Below, piece by piece: positions 45,931 to 56,615 of a stretch of 64,000 nucleotides of DNA. Under the pieces are notes generated by a model that saw only the letters and a list, made by a program, of their open reading frames with translations, was not told the DNA's origin and ran no database searches. Within the stretch, counting starts at the first letter, position 1. Each line of letters begins with the position of its first letter. A program made the position numbers and the translations under genes. This stretch comes from Rhizophlyctis rosea (taxonomy: Eukaryota; Chytridiomycota; Chytridiomycetes; Rhizophlyctidales; Rhizophlyctidaceae), in contig JADGJC010000047.1 of NCBI GenBank assembly GCA_027596075.1, positions 28,724 to 92,723 of the forward strand, written 5' to 3'.

Positions 45931-47522
45931 ATGGTCAAGTTCGCTCTCGCTGCTCTCGCTCTTGCCGCACCGGCCGTTATGGCCCAGCAATCTGCTTATG
46001 GGCAATGTACGTTGCGTTGCTCTGTTTACTGATCGTAAATGGGATGAAGGGTCTAAGACAAGATTCTTTTCATCCATAGGTGGTGGCCAAGGCTGGTCCG
46101 GAGCCACTACATGCGTCTCAGGTGAGCATGGAGATGCCGTTGAAGTTCACAAGTATCATGTTCTATTATTTGACATTGTGTCTTAGGATACACTTGCACA
46201 TACTCCAATGCCTGGTACTCTCAATGCTTGCCCGGATCCTCTGGCGGCAACCCTACCGTAAGTTTGTTCAATAAGTCCATGAGATGGGCGCATCAGTGAA
46301 TTGAATGCCCCATTGGTGGCGTTTTCAGACTACCCGCGTCGCTACAACCACCCGCCCTGCTACTACCACAACTTCTCGCGCCCCCACTACAACATCCACT
46401 TCCGGCGGCAGCAGCGGTAGCGGCCTTGACGCTCGCATGAAGTCCAAGGGCAAGAAGTACTGGGGTAACATCCTGTACGTACGATGTTCAGCTCAATATG
46501 TTCGTCGGATGCTTGTTATTTACCGGGTTTTTTCTTATACAGCGACTCTAACACCATCAACAACTCCGCGATCACCAACATCCTCAAGGCTGAGTTCGGC
46601 GCCATCACTCCCGAGAACTCTATGAAGTGGGAGGTCATTGAACGTGTGTAACGGAAAAGCGTTCTTATGATACTCCAATCTTACCCGCAATTAACCATCC
46701 TGCAATTCAGCCTCTCGCGGCAACTTCGTCTGGACAAACGCCGACAACATCGCCAACTGGGCCTCCACAAACGGCAAACTCCTCCGCGGTCACACCCTCG
46801 TCTGGCACTCCCAACTTCCCAGCTGGGTCTCCTCCATCACTGACAAGACGACTCTCACCACCGTCATGCAAAACCACATCACCACTGTCATGAACCGTTA
46901 CAAGGGCAAGGTCTACGCCTGGGATGTCGTCAACGAGATCTTCGAGGAGAACGGTAGCTTCCGTCAATCTGTCTTCTACAAGGTTCTTGGCGAGGACTTT
47001 GTGGGGATTGCATTCAAGGCTGCTCGCGCTGCTGATCCAAATGCCAAGCTTTACATTAACGATTACAATTTGGTGAGTGGCCAAAAATGGCTGTAACAGT
47101 TGTCAGGAACCATCATACTCACAGTGATCTTGTCATCACAGGACTCCGCTTCCTACGCCAAGACTACCGCCATGGCCAGCAAGGTCAAGCAATGGATTGC
47201 AGCCGGTATTCCCATCGATGGTATTGGATCGCAGGCCCACTTGCAAGCCGGGCAAGGCGCGAACGCCCAAGCTGCTCTTACCACTCTTGCTGGGTCTGGT
47301 GTGGGGGAGGTCGCTATCACCGAACTTGACATCGTTTCTGCCGGATCTACGGACTACGCCAACGTTGCCAAGGCCTGCTTGGCTGTCAGCAAGTGCATCG
47401 GTATCACCAGCTGGGGTGTGAGGGACTCTGAGTCATGGAGGTCTAGCTCTTCGCCGTTGATGTTCGATGGAAGTGGTAACAAGAAGGCGGCGTACACTGC
47501 TGCGTACAATGCTTTGGCTTAG
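45931..47522 (+). CDS. Secreted GH10 endo-1,4-beta-xylanase with N-terminal CBM1
   Basis: Seven exons join at GT-AG sites to about 385 residues. A signal peptide ([18 protein letters not shown]) is followed by a family 1 cellulose-binding domain ([20 protein letters not shown], then [16 protein letters not shown]) with four cysteines and the aromatic binding face. A Thr/Ser linker ([20 protein letters not shown]) follows. The GH10 barrel shows [28 protein letters not shown], the acid/base Glu in [10 protein letters not shown] and the nucleophile Glu in VAITELDI, ending near [10 protein letters not shown]. It hydrolyses xylan outside the cell while CBM1 holds it on cellulose. It is a complete and probably active enzyme, typical of plant-litter chytrids and dikaryotic fungi. 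The nearest family members cannot be named without a search. Confidence 0.95.
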
Positions 47523-49967
47523 GTTGGTGTATGATAGTTTTACGTAGATGTAACTTGTAATAATAAGACCTGGACGCTGGTCGTCCTTGAGTGTGCTTGC
47601 TATACCTCTTCACAAATATCTGCTCGAATACGACATTGCCATAGCAATGACTTCTCGAAAGTCATCTCAGTGTCATCCGTCCTTCGTAGGGAGCCTCAGA
47701 GGCTCGCCTGTCCCATTGTACAGCAGCAATAGTGGGTGTCCTGACCTCCGTACATAGTATACCGGGAAATTGTCAATCAGCCGTCATTATCACCATCCAT
47801 CCTCACAGAAGGTTGTAGCCTTGGGTGCACTCCGCGGTCATGTTGCATTGAGGAGTGAATGGGACGTCCAAAGCATGATGCGCGAATGATGTGCAACCAA
47901 CATGAATTGGACAACACAATCTAAGAGTTTCAACATCACCCAGTACGCCTGACCTTCTACCCAGTCATTACACAGCCCATGATGTTAGGTACATGCCAGA
48001 GTAGCAAACTTTCATGATTTCCCCACGCAGATTGCATACCACGTGATAGGATTAGACTTTCCCGGCATTACATTTCCAGGGATTTATCAAGTTTTTGGTC
48101 ATGAAAGGATCATCGAGCTACTCCAGCTTACGCGACGCGTCACTTCCGAGGGTTCGGTGGGTGGGGATGTTGGGATGATCAAACTTAGCCATCATTTGGT
48201 GACGGAGTGGTGTTCGGGTTGAAAATTGCCTCGACGTTTGAGAGGCGGGCTTTTCGACCAAGGTGAATACAAGTCACTGATATGGATCTCTTCCATCTCT
48301 TTCACAGTACCGTAATATGCTGCTGGGGCGTAGTTGGGCGTTGCAAATTCCCTGTAATGATCGATTGACCTGCATCTTTCGCTTTTGAGCTTGTCTTTCT
48401 TCCAAGCTGAGTCACCCCACTTATGCTAGGACTTGGGATTTTGGATGTCGAGTCCTTCTGGATGTCAAGTTCTTCCCTTTCATTTTATTTTATGTAGATG
48501 GAAGAAAATATAGATCCAGACCTGTAGAGCGAAGAGGGGAAATGGACCCTGACGTATCGGAGCCAGTCGCGTAATGAAAGCGGGCGCATCCAAGCATGGG
48601 CTGGGCCAGACAGAAGGGGATGAGGCGTGAAAATTTGAGCGAATCGTTCGCCCAACTGCTCGCATGTTGTCACACAAAAGGTGATCCAAACCGCTGGGTG
48701 CCTTTACCATAGAAGGGCATATTGGTATGACTTGTAAGTGTTTTGGACCATTTGGCTGAAGGGTGTACAGATCGTACAATTGTTATCTTCCACGCTTGCA
48801 GGCGTGTTGCTCATGTTGCTGCTGGCCAGTGAGACAAGCACTCTCCTGTTGTCCTCCACTCATCCCTGCACCCGTTTCGCTACGCAAGGGGCCAAGAGTA
48901 GGCCGAGAGTGACTTTGCTTCATGCAATTTGGGTGGGGACACTTTCTGACGCACGGGGAAGGTGAATAATTATGATGCCATCTCCTCATGCGAAAGCCCG
49001 CCCAGATTTCCCACCTGCCGAAGCCGCGCTGGGCGGTGCTGGCTAACTTTGAACTGTTTCCTAGTTGGATTTTCTGCTCATTGTGTGACACCGCCCAATT
49101 TGCAATGCAAGCAGCACAGGCAGCCCCGAATCCATTTCAAGACCACAGCTGCTCTCTTCCCTGCTTTTGTTTCTTCGTCAATGACCAAACCAAACCAACC
49201 ACTCACCAAAGCGCTCATTTAAATTTTTTTTTATTAATTGATTTTTTTTTTTTGTCGACCATCAACCAGTTCATCTATAAAGTAGGAAACCTCTTCATTG
49301 TTCTTTCGCAGAGTATCGACGCCTTTGTGTTATCTCGTTTTGAACAGACCTCCATAGCATCTCTCGTCACGATCGTGAACGGATCTTTATCGTCAACAGT
49401 TGGTTCGCGTCCCTATCAGTATTTGTTTACATGTCAAAGGCTTAGCTTAGTAAATAAACACGTTGTAAACATTTCGCTATCAACGTATTCTGTCGAGCCC
49501 GTTTCTAGCCAATAGTACCTCATCTGTATCCCGCTGGCTTACCGCTCGACTTTACCCTTTGCTTCGCGCTGATTTCACGTTCTTTCGGCACGTCCATCAA
49601 TACCTCGACGTTGCCATCTTTGATCTATACCCATCCACGCTCTATCGAATCGCACTGGTTCAATTCAGTGCCACTCAGACCCAAGCTGATAACAGGTGGA
49701 AGCTGCATTGCTCCACCCCGATCTTGTATTATTTCAGGATCCTCTCGATCCTTCGTTCACCTAATTAGGTTGGAAGTCACCCTTCCAGCCATCTGTGATA
49801 CATAGCTGAGGAACTTCCGTCCTCAGCTTTCCACCCGTCGGTACACATCCTCTGTACCGACCACCGCGCCACCGTCCTTTTAGTTAACACCTCACCTCAT
49901 CGTCCAAAACCACAACACTCCCGCATCGGTTCTTGTCTAAATCACCTCGTTCGTCTACCCGCTAATT
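47523..49967. other. Long intergenic region
   Basis: About 2.4 kb with no supported gene. AT-rich blocks (poly-T near 49220-49253) precede the SAP-like gene; 49250-49967 is probably its leader and promoter. Short open frames on both strands lack domains. Confidence 0.45.
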
Positions 49968-51393
49968 ATGGATCCAACAGCAAACGCGGCTCTCCTTGAG
50001 GAGATCCGCACCCTCACCGAGCACAACGCCCTTCTCGCTCAGGAGAATGCCGATTTGCGTCGTCTGCAATCAGCTCGTGATTCCCGTGCGGCTGAAGCGC
50101 ACACTGGCCACCTAGAGGAGCTTGCATCTAAGCTTCAAGAAGATGCGGGTGACTTGGGGGCAGAAAATGCTCGGTTGAGGAAAATGGTGGAGGATATGGG
50201 AAAGAAGTTGGAGAGGGAGCTTCGGGAGCATCAGGAGGAGAAGGCCGCTTGGGCGGTAACGGAGAAGAAGTTAAGAGATGCGTTGACTCGCGAAAGGGAA
50301 AGTGTGAAGGGTGAGTGTTTCCTTTGTGCTCCATATCACCTATTCCTTACTGGTAACATTGGAGAACTGATCGCTGCTTACAATCAACAGACCTCAAGGC
50401 GCTATCATCACGACAAGAAGAAGAGTTGCACACATTATCAGTATCAAGACCAGAAAGCCCAGAACACGTAACAAGAGAACGGGGCGACAGTGGAGTAAAG
50501 CTGCAAGAAGAGATCACGGAGGTTAGCACATTTTTGGGCTCAGTGACATCTATTAATGCAGGCGTGCCCGTATTGATCATATTCCTATCCCACAGCTCAA
50601 GATCCACGTTGACAACCTCACCATGATGATTGAGACCCGCGATGCTCAACTTGCCCGCCAAACACAAGAAGTCAACGAACTTCACGAGACCATTGCTGCT
50701 TTGATGGACGAACTCGAAGCCAACTACGAACGTGTTCAATTTGAAGGACCCATTGCTCGTTCCCTCGTCGGCGCTTCTCAAGCATGGAGCTACTCCGGCG
50801 ACGGTGCATCTGACGGAAACACCTCCGACGGTGCATCCTCTCCATCCGACTCTCCCGTCCTCCGTGCCATTCCTGCTCCCGTCCCCGCCGTTACCGACAG
50901 CCGCCGCAAATCCACCTCCCCCGCAATCGACCTCGCACCCCCCAGCCCACCTACCGAAGCCCTCCTCACCCCTCCCAAGACCCCACCACCAACGACCGCA
51001 ACCCACACCCGCTCCAAATCCAAATCCAAATCCCCAAAGAAGAAAAATTCCGCCAACAACGTCCCTCAACTCTCCCTGCCCACCACCTCCCTCGCCGAAA
51101 CCGCCTCCACAACATCCTCCCGCAGCCCGTCCTCCTCACCCACCAGCGCTCAACCAGGACATAAGAAGACACCCTCCGCGTCCTTCACCACGTTGGCAGA
51201 CGAGCTGGCGCAGATGAACGAGACGGCACCCGTATATAGCGCGGGCACGTTCACGGGCGAGCCGGGAAGTTTGAAGAGTCGGTTGGCGGCGTATGGGTTG
51301 AACACGGAAGGAAACAGGAAGATTTTGAAGAAGAGGTTGCAGGCTTATGTCAAGCGAAGGCAAGCGCAGGTGACGGGGACTCGGAGGGCATAA
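49968..51393 (+). CDS. Coiled-coil protein with C-terminal SAP-like motif
   Basis: Three exons (49968-50310, 50391-50521, 50596-51393) join in phase, giving 423 residues. Residues 1-115 are a coiled coil (NAALLEEIRTLTEHNALLAQ onward, with heptads and Glu/Arg pairs). More coiled coil is in exon 3 (RDAQLARQTQEVNELHETIA). A long Ser/Pro/Thr-rich disordered section follows, with a basic cluster (RSKSKSKSPKKKNS). The last 45 residues (SLKSRLAAYGLNTEGNRKIL, then KKRLQAYVKRRQ) fit the SAP helix-extended-helix consensus, a DNA- or RNA-binding motif of nuclear proteins. The protein is likely a nuclear scaffold; its partner and pathway are unknown. Confidence 0.75.
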
Positions 51394-52209
51394 GTGGTAT
51401 TGATGATGAATGGGGCGCTTGGGTGGATGATTAATGATAATGCGAGGACGGGTTGGATGTCTAGCTCTTCCCCTCGTTGCGACTTCGTACATAAGCTAGA
51501 ACAACGTTAAGGCTTGTCCCCCCTACTCTTTACTTCTTTCTTCTTTTCCTTTCCCCCCTCTTTCTTTACTTCCGTTCAATTTACCCTTGCTTATACCGCG
51601 TGAAGCGGCTGGGGAGTGTTTTTATGTTGTTAGGTGTTTACCCTTGTAGTGATAGGTTTTGTTTTAGTGTTTTTGTAGTGTTGTTTGGTTTTTCGTTTTT
51701 TGCTTGTTGGAGCCTCATAAAAGCAAATAAATCCAGAAATGTATTGAGATGTTTGGTGTGGTAAATAGTATCAAGAGGGGCTTTGCCCTTTTTTTTCTTA
51801 CTAGACTTTGGATGGGGAACTTGGGCTTTTTATCGCTGAGATGGATGCAATGTATGGCAGCATTTTCTTTATATCTTATGTCACTCGACTTCCTTTCGGG
51901 GGTTTACTGAGATTCCTTTGCTGCTTGATAATGTCCAACAGAAGGACCTGGCTCACCTAGCATTGATTCCGAAAGGCCGGACATTGTTGGCCCCACAGTG
52001 GCTTGTGGACCTGTCAAAATTGGAACATGACGCCCACCCGCGTGAACTTTGTTTGTAAACAAACTCTTTTGCTTTCCCCCCTGGAAATTGTGCCGCAGCG
52101 ACACTTTCCTCAAAGTCAACACTTGCAACAACAACATATATACCCTGAGTGTAGAAGCTAGTCTACAAAGTTGACAGTTCACCCAACGGTCAGAACTATC
52201 TCTTCCAAC
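51394..52209. other. Intergenic
   Basis: 3' flank of the SAP-like gene (T-rich, polypyrimidine near 51510-51600) and promoter of the WLM gene. No further feature is seen. Confidence 0.5.
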
Positions 52210-53208
52210 ATGTCCCTTTCGGAACCTCCCACCATAACCCTAACAATTGCATACAAGTCGTCAACACACAAAGTCACCCTCCCTCGAACCGCGAACCTAT
52301 CAGATTTGAAAGAAGCTCTCTCCTCCGATGCGTCAATATCAATACCGCCTGCTTCTCAGAAATTCTTCATCGGAGGAAAGTCGTCATATCCAGACTCAAC
52401 GCTCCTTGCCGATCTGCCAATCACAAAAATCGTCTTGATCCACAGTTCAGGAAACAATGATTGGGGAATAAAGAGGAGCGTAGAAGCGACTACGAGTGTA
52501 GAAAGGACGGCAAAGACCCAAGAAGTGACTACGAGTGTAGAAAGGACGGCAAAGACCCAAGAAGTGAAAGCGGATCGGGGGATCAAGAGGAGCGTAGAAA
52601 CGACGAAGAATGTAGAAAGGACTGCAAAGACCCAAGAAGTGAAAGCGGAAGTACGGAAGAAGTCAACCGTATCATCGGCATACCAATCGGCTACGCGAAA
52701 CCAACGCAAACCACTTGCATTCCTTCACCACGAATACCTGCACACCTTCCACAACTTCACTCCCCTTCCCAACTTCCCTGACACACCCGAAGCCCTCACC
52801 CTCTTAAAACGCCTCGCCTCCGACCCAGCCATCCAGCAAATAATGCGCAAACACCGCTGGTCCGTCCAACACCTCATCGAAATCCACCCCCATGGCGAAC
52901 ACTCCGGAATCCTAGGCTACAACCGAGGAAACGGCCAACTCATAGCCCTCCGTCTCCGCACCGATACCCTCTGGGGATTCCGATCGTTTGACTCAATACG
53001 ACGGGTGCTCTTGCATGAGTTGACGCACAATGTGTATTCGGGCCATGGTTGGAAGTTCCATGCGTTGAATCGGGAGTTGAATGAGGAGTGTGATTTGGTG
53101 CATATGGGGGAGACGACTTGGGATGAGGCGGGGTATTTGATGAGTGAGGAGGTGATGGTAGATGAGAAGGCCTTTGAAGGGGGGGTATTTGTGTTGGGTG
53201 GGGAGTGA
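52210..53208 (+). CDS. Ubiquitin-like/WLM-domain metalloprotease (Wss1/SPRTN-type)
   Basis: From the first ATG (52210) the product has 332 residues in one exon. Residues 5-80 form a ubiquitin-like fold (PTITLTIAYKSSTHKVTLPR, NLSDLKEALSS, KFFIGGKS). A charged linker (about 85-155) is built from imperfect repeats of SVERTAKTQEV. The C-terminal WLM metalloprotease domain contains the zinc site LLHELTHNVYSGHGWKFHAL (HExxH plus a third His), preceded by LGYNRGNGQLIALRLRT. Ubiquitin-like/WLM proteins relate to Wss1, which degrades proteins crosslinked to DNA and binds ubiquitin or SUMO conjugates. The C-terminus ends soon after the catalytic domain, without obvious SUMO- or p97-binding motifs. The repeat linker is unusual. 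Confidence 0.85.
   Translation: MSLSEPPTITLTIAYKSSTHKVTLPRTANLSDLKEALSSDASISIPPASQKFFIGGKSSYPDSTLLADLPITKIVLIHSSGNNDWGIKRSVEATTSVERTAKTQEVTTSVERTAKTQEVKADRGIKRSVETTKNVERTAKTQEVKAEVRKKSTVSSAYQSATRNQRKPLAFLHHEYLHTFHNFTPLPNFPDTPEALTLLKRLASDPAIQQIMRKHRWSVQHLIEIHPHGEHSGILGYNRGNGQLIALRLRTDTLWGFRSFDSIRRVLLHELTHNVYSGHGWKFHALNRELNEECDLVHMGETTWDEAGYLMSEEVMVDEKAFEGGVFVLGGE
52488..52640 (+). repeat. In-frame tandem repeats within the WLM gene
   Basis: A 39-bp unit (gactacgagtgtagaaagga followed by cggcaaagacccaagaagt) is perfectly repeated at 52488-52526 and 52527-52565. A third diverged copy with its upstream flank (aagaggagcgtagaa) ends near 52640. All copies are in frame and encode TTSVERTAKTQEV-type units. 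Confidence 0.85.
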
Positions 53209-54017
53209 GGTTGGGAGGGGGAGTGAGAGTGGTCGTCGGGGCGGTGGAGGGGTTGAGGAGGAGGAATTGAGGGAAAGGTTAGCTAGGGCCGCTGGGGAAC
53301 GACGACGACGACGGGGTGGGTGAAAGTTCTTGGAGAATTCTGAGTTGTAATATGAGTGAGGCATAAAAATATACATGCACATATTCTTCGGTTACAGAAA
53401 GTCCTTGGACACAGCCACAATCCCGGTCTATGATGTTCAAGCCCCCTACTCAAACACATCTGTGGGGTGAGCCATCAAAGGTACACCTGCGTCACTAGCA
53501 TTCGCTCCCCACCTCAACACGTCTCGCCTTCACCGACCCTGCCGTTTCAGACTCCTGCGATGTGCGATGTGCGATGTGAATGTGACCGCATTACGATTTC
53601 CCTCGGACTTCGTGGCTCATGAAACATTAACAAACGTGGGAGACCTTTTTCCAGATTCATCAAATCTGCAGCGGGAGTGGGAAAGGAGTTTGGTGATGCT
53701 GGCGTTTCTCTCATCAAATTTTTTGGCGTAAGGTGTCGGATCATATTTCATAAAGAGGTGGACTCGGTTTGGCCGGTGAATCCACCCCCGGACACTCACA
53801 TAACTCTTCCCAATTTCTCACACATTTGCATTCGATCTGGATATCACTTAGTAAATTGACGTTTATCGAGCGTCCAAGCAACTCAGCACCGTCAAGTTGG
53901 TAAGTCGCAGCTCTCGTACTTTCATATGTTTTGAATGCTTTCCTAGCTTGTATTTCAAACGGCCTTTGTCCACTTTCCTTTATACGTTATCCTTAATCAA
54001 CAGATCACACCTCTGCA
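53209..54017. other. Intergenic
   Basis: Contains three tandem tgcgatg heptamers near 53556-53576. No gene is supported. Confidence 0.45.
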
Positions 54018-54272
54018 ATGTTCGTCCGCAACTTTTTCTCGCTCATCTTGACTTCATTGGGTATCAAAGTCTATGTGCTTGCTGGCGTCTTTATCCCGTT
54101 GAGGGGTGCGCCGACTGCAGTGGTGGAAATCGGCCAAGCTCCACCCAACGCTGGTGCTGGCGGTCCACTCATCCAGTTTGCTGCTGCGCTTATCACCCTC
54201 CCGCAAGTTCCCGCCGTCCCAGCCCAATCTCCTGCCAAACCTCCAGACGCCCCTGCCCCCATCGCATCCTGA
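54018..54272 (+). CDS. Possible small secreted protein
   Basis: The 84-residue frame starts with a hydrophobic segment (FFSLILTSLGIKVYVLAGVF) that could be a signal peptide or anchor. An Ala/Pro-rich tail ends PPDAPAPIAS. No family is recognised. An acceptor-like aacag just before the leader suggests a 5' UTR intron. It may be a spurious frame. Confidence 0.3.
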   Translation: MFVRNFFSLILTSLGIKVYVLAGVFIPLRGAPTAVVEIGQAPPNAGAGGPLIQFAAALITLPQVPAVPAQSPAKPPDAPAPIAS

Positions 54273-54849
54273 ACTCTGATTCTTGCTCACAATCCTGAGT
54301 GGGCGTCGTGGACCTTGTGCGATTGTGCGTCGGATTCGTGATCATCTACATTTTATCTGTAAGTGTCAATCAGAGACGAGTTGAACTTATTCGCGTTTTA
54401 TGTGCGTACATGTTGTAGGACCCCTAATTTCGAAAAGTTTAGGCACATGTGTGCACCTCCGCGTCATTCATACATTGTGTCTGGACTTCCGCCTCTGGTT
54501 GTCCCCTCGGTCGAGACTGCTATGATATGATATGCAATGGAAAACAAACAACTCGACCAACTGGAGCAAAAGAAGGAATAGCAATGATTTAAGGGAGCGA
54601 GACCTGATGGAAGTAGAAATGACGGAACATACTGAAGTAGCATCCGCTATGGTCTGCTTATTGCCAGCTTGCCACATTTGGTAGTGGAGAAACCTTCATC
54701 GCTGTCCATATCTTTGGGTTCCAGCAAGAAACACGTTACATGATGATGGTGATCGCTGTCAAGAGGCGAGTATTGTCTATTCACATCGGCAAGTCACATC
54801 CCCTTCGGAGATACAACCATCCCCACTTCAACCCCTTTACTACGTGAAA
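54273..54849. other. Intergenic
   Basis: No feature is recognised. It forms the 3' flank of the ankyrin-like gene on the minus strand. Confidence 0.45.
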
Positions 54850-55701
54850 TTAAAAACCCTTCCCTCTACCTGTGGGTGTCCTCCTCCCCCGCAGCATGTA
54901 TCTAATGTGAGTGACTAAAGGAACATTCGCGCCATCGCCATGCGTTTCCAGAAGTGCTTTCCACCATTTTACGACCTCCAAAGACATATCTGCCCTACTA
55001 ACAATGTCCTGCGAATATTTCAATTCCAAGCCACTCATTTTCCACCACTCCAAGACTTCCACATATCCGTGCGCCGATGCAAGGTCCATAGCCTCCTTAG
55101 AATATCTCAGCTCCAAGCCACTTGTCTTCCACCATTCCAACACCGCCGTATGCCCGTTCTGAGAAGCCCACGCCATAGCCCGTTCATCATATAAAAATTC
55201 CAACCCACTCCCTTTCCACCACTCCAAAACCTCAACCCGCCCCTGCAACGATGCCACGTGAATCGCCAAAAGGTTATGCTTACTATGATTCCTCAACTCC
55301 AACCCCGACCGTTTCCACCACTCCAGCACGTGCACGTGTCCCTCCTGACTAGCCAAGACCAACCCCGTCGCGGAATACTTGCGGGGCAGCCCACTGGTCT
55401 GCCACCATTCCAGGACGGCGATGTGGCCGTTTTCGCTGGCCGCGTTCATCGCTCGTTTGTCGTAGATCAGGTTGCGGGTGGTGGGATGTTTGGTGCGCCA
55501 GGTGAACCACCAGGAGAGGAGGGAGACTTGGCCCTTTTTGGAGGCATGGTAAAGGGTTGCGTAGGGGAGGTTGGGGATTGTGAGGTCGCGGAGGTGGGAG
55601 TGCTGGTAAAGGACAGATAGGAGGACACCGATACGAAATGCTGTCTCGGGAGATGCGTATTGGAGGATTTGAGTTATGAGTTCCAAAGGAAGGGCTAGCA
55701 T
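54850..55701 (-). CDS. F-box-like protein with LEWW-type ankyrin repeats
   Basis: One exon encodes 283 residues. An F-box-like start (LALPLELITQILQYASPETA, residues 2-21) is followed by at least six degenerate ankyrin units. Each has a hallmark VLEWWKxSGLEL at its end (AVLEWWQTSGLP, HVLEWWKRSGLEL, EVLEWWKGSGLEF, AVLEWWKTSGLEL, EVLEWWKMSGLEL). The units also share ASENGHIAV or ASQNGHTAV helices. This tryptophan-pair ankyrin variant is expanded in chytrids. The likely role is an adaptor in ubiquitin ligases, with WW-marked repeats forming a target-binding surface. The very regular repeats suggest recent internal duplication. Confidence 0.8.
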   Translation of the reverse strand: MLALPLELITQILQYASPETAFRIGVLLSVLYQHSHLRDLTIPNLPYATLYHASKKGQVSLLSWWFTWRTKHPTTRNLIYDKRAMNAASENGHIAVLEWWQTSGLPRKYSATGLVLASQEGHVHVLEWWKRSGLELRNHSKHNLLAIHVASLQGRVEVLEWWKGSGLEFLYDERAMAWASQNGHTAVLEWWKTSGLELRYSKEAMDLASAHGYVEVLEWWKMSGLELKYSQDIVSRADMSLEVVKWWKALLETHGDGANVPLVTHIRYMLRGRRTPTGRGKGF

Positions 55702-56615
55702 TATGTTCGCCTGCTTGACACGTAGGGAGGAGAAAGAGGAAAGATTTGCTGGTGGTGAAGAAGCGCCTGGAGGACGTGCAAGTGTGCAGCAATAGATCTA
55801 GAAAAAGCTGGTCGGTAATCAAGGAGGAATGGCCAATTGCTGTCCCGTGTCCCAATGAATGGGCATGAACAGTGGCGACCAAATTGACAAGGTTGTGCTT
55901 CCAACAGAAAGGAGGGGAGTCAGAGAGGCGAAGAGCACAAAGTTACCACACCCCGCCTAAACTCCACCACTGTGCTGCTGCGGTCGATGCTTCGGAGGTA
56001 TCCGAGGCTGTGCGGGCCGTGTAACAAGCAATGTGATGGGAATGTTCCAGGATGTGGGGTTTCGAAGTTTTCGATGAAGGGTCCAGATTTGCAGATGGTC
56101 AGCCGTCATGGATTTGTGTGATGTTTCCAACTTTTAGGAGCTAATGGCATCATGCAGATGCGAATGACACCCAGTGCTCATAGCGCTGATGTGATTCCCT
56201 CCCTTCTTGTATCAGCAGCAAGATTTAACGGGAATGTCACCAAGAGAGGGTTCAGCTGGTCTGACTCGCAAAGACTTCAAACCATCGGTACTCGTTCAGA
56301 AAATAAGCTGCATCAGAACATCAGGCACAATTAAGGAAGGAAATTTGCTAATTTGCATCGACATCGCAATTGTGAAGATCATCATAAGGATCTTTCCTAC
56401 CGATCGCAGTAAGCCGAAAGAACCTCTATTTAATCCCTATATATCTGCGTTCACACCCGTACATCCCCCACACGCCCCGTCCTGCGTCGACACAACTTGA
56501 TTCCATCGCAATTGGCTCTAGCGGAAGCTCTACATGATCTAACCCAAGCCGTGTAACATGCCCTACCTCTCATCTAATCCCCATTTGTCAACCTGCAACA
56601 ATACACAACACCCCC
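55702..56615. other. Intergenic between two minus-strand genes
   Basis: About 0.9 kb including the promoter of the LEWW ankyrin gene and the 3' flank of the TPR pseudogene. No coding feature is supported. Confidence 0.5.
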
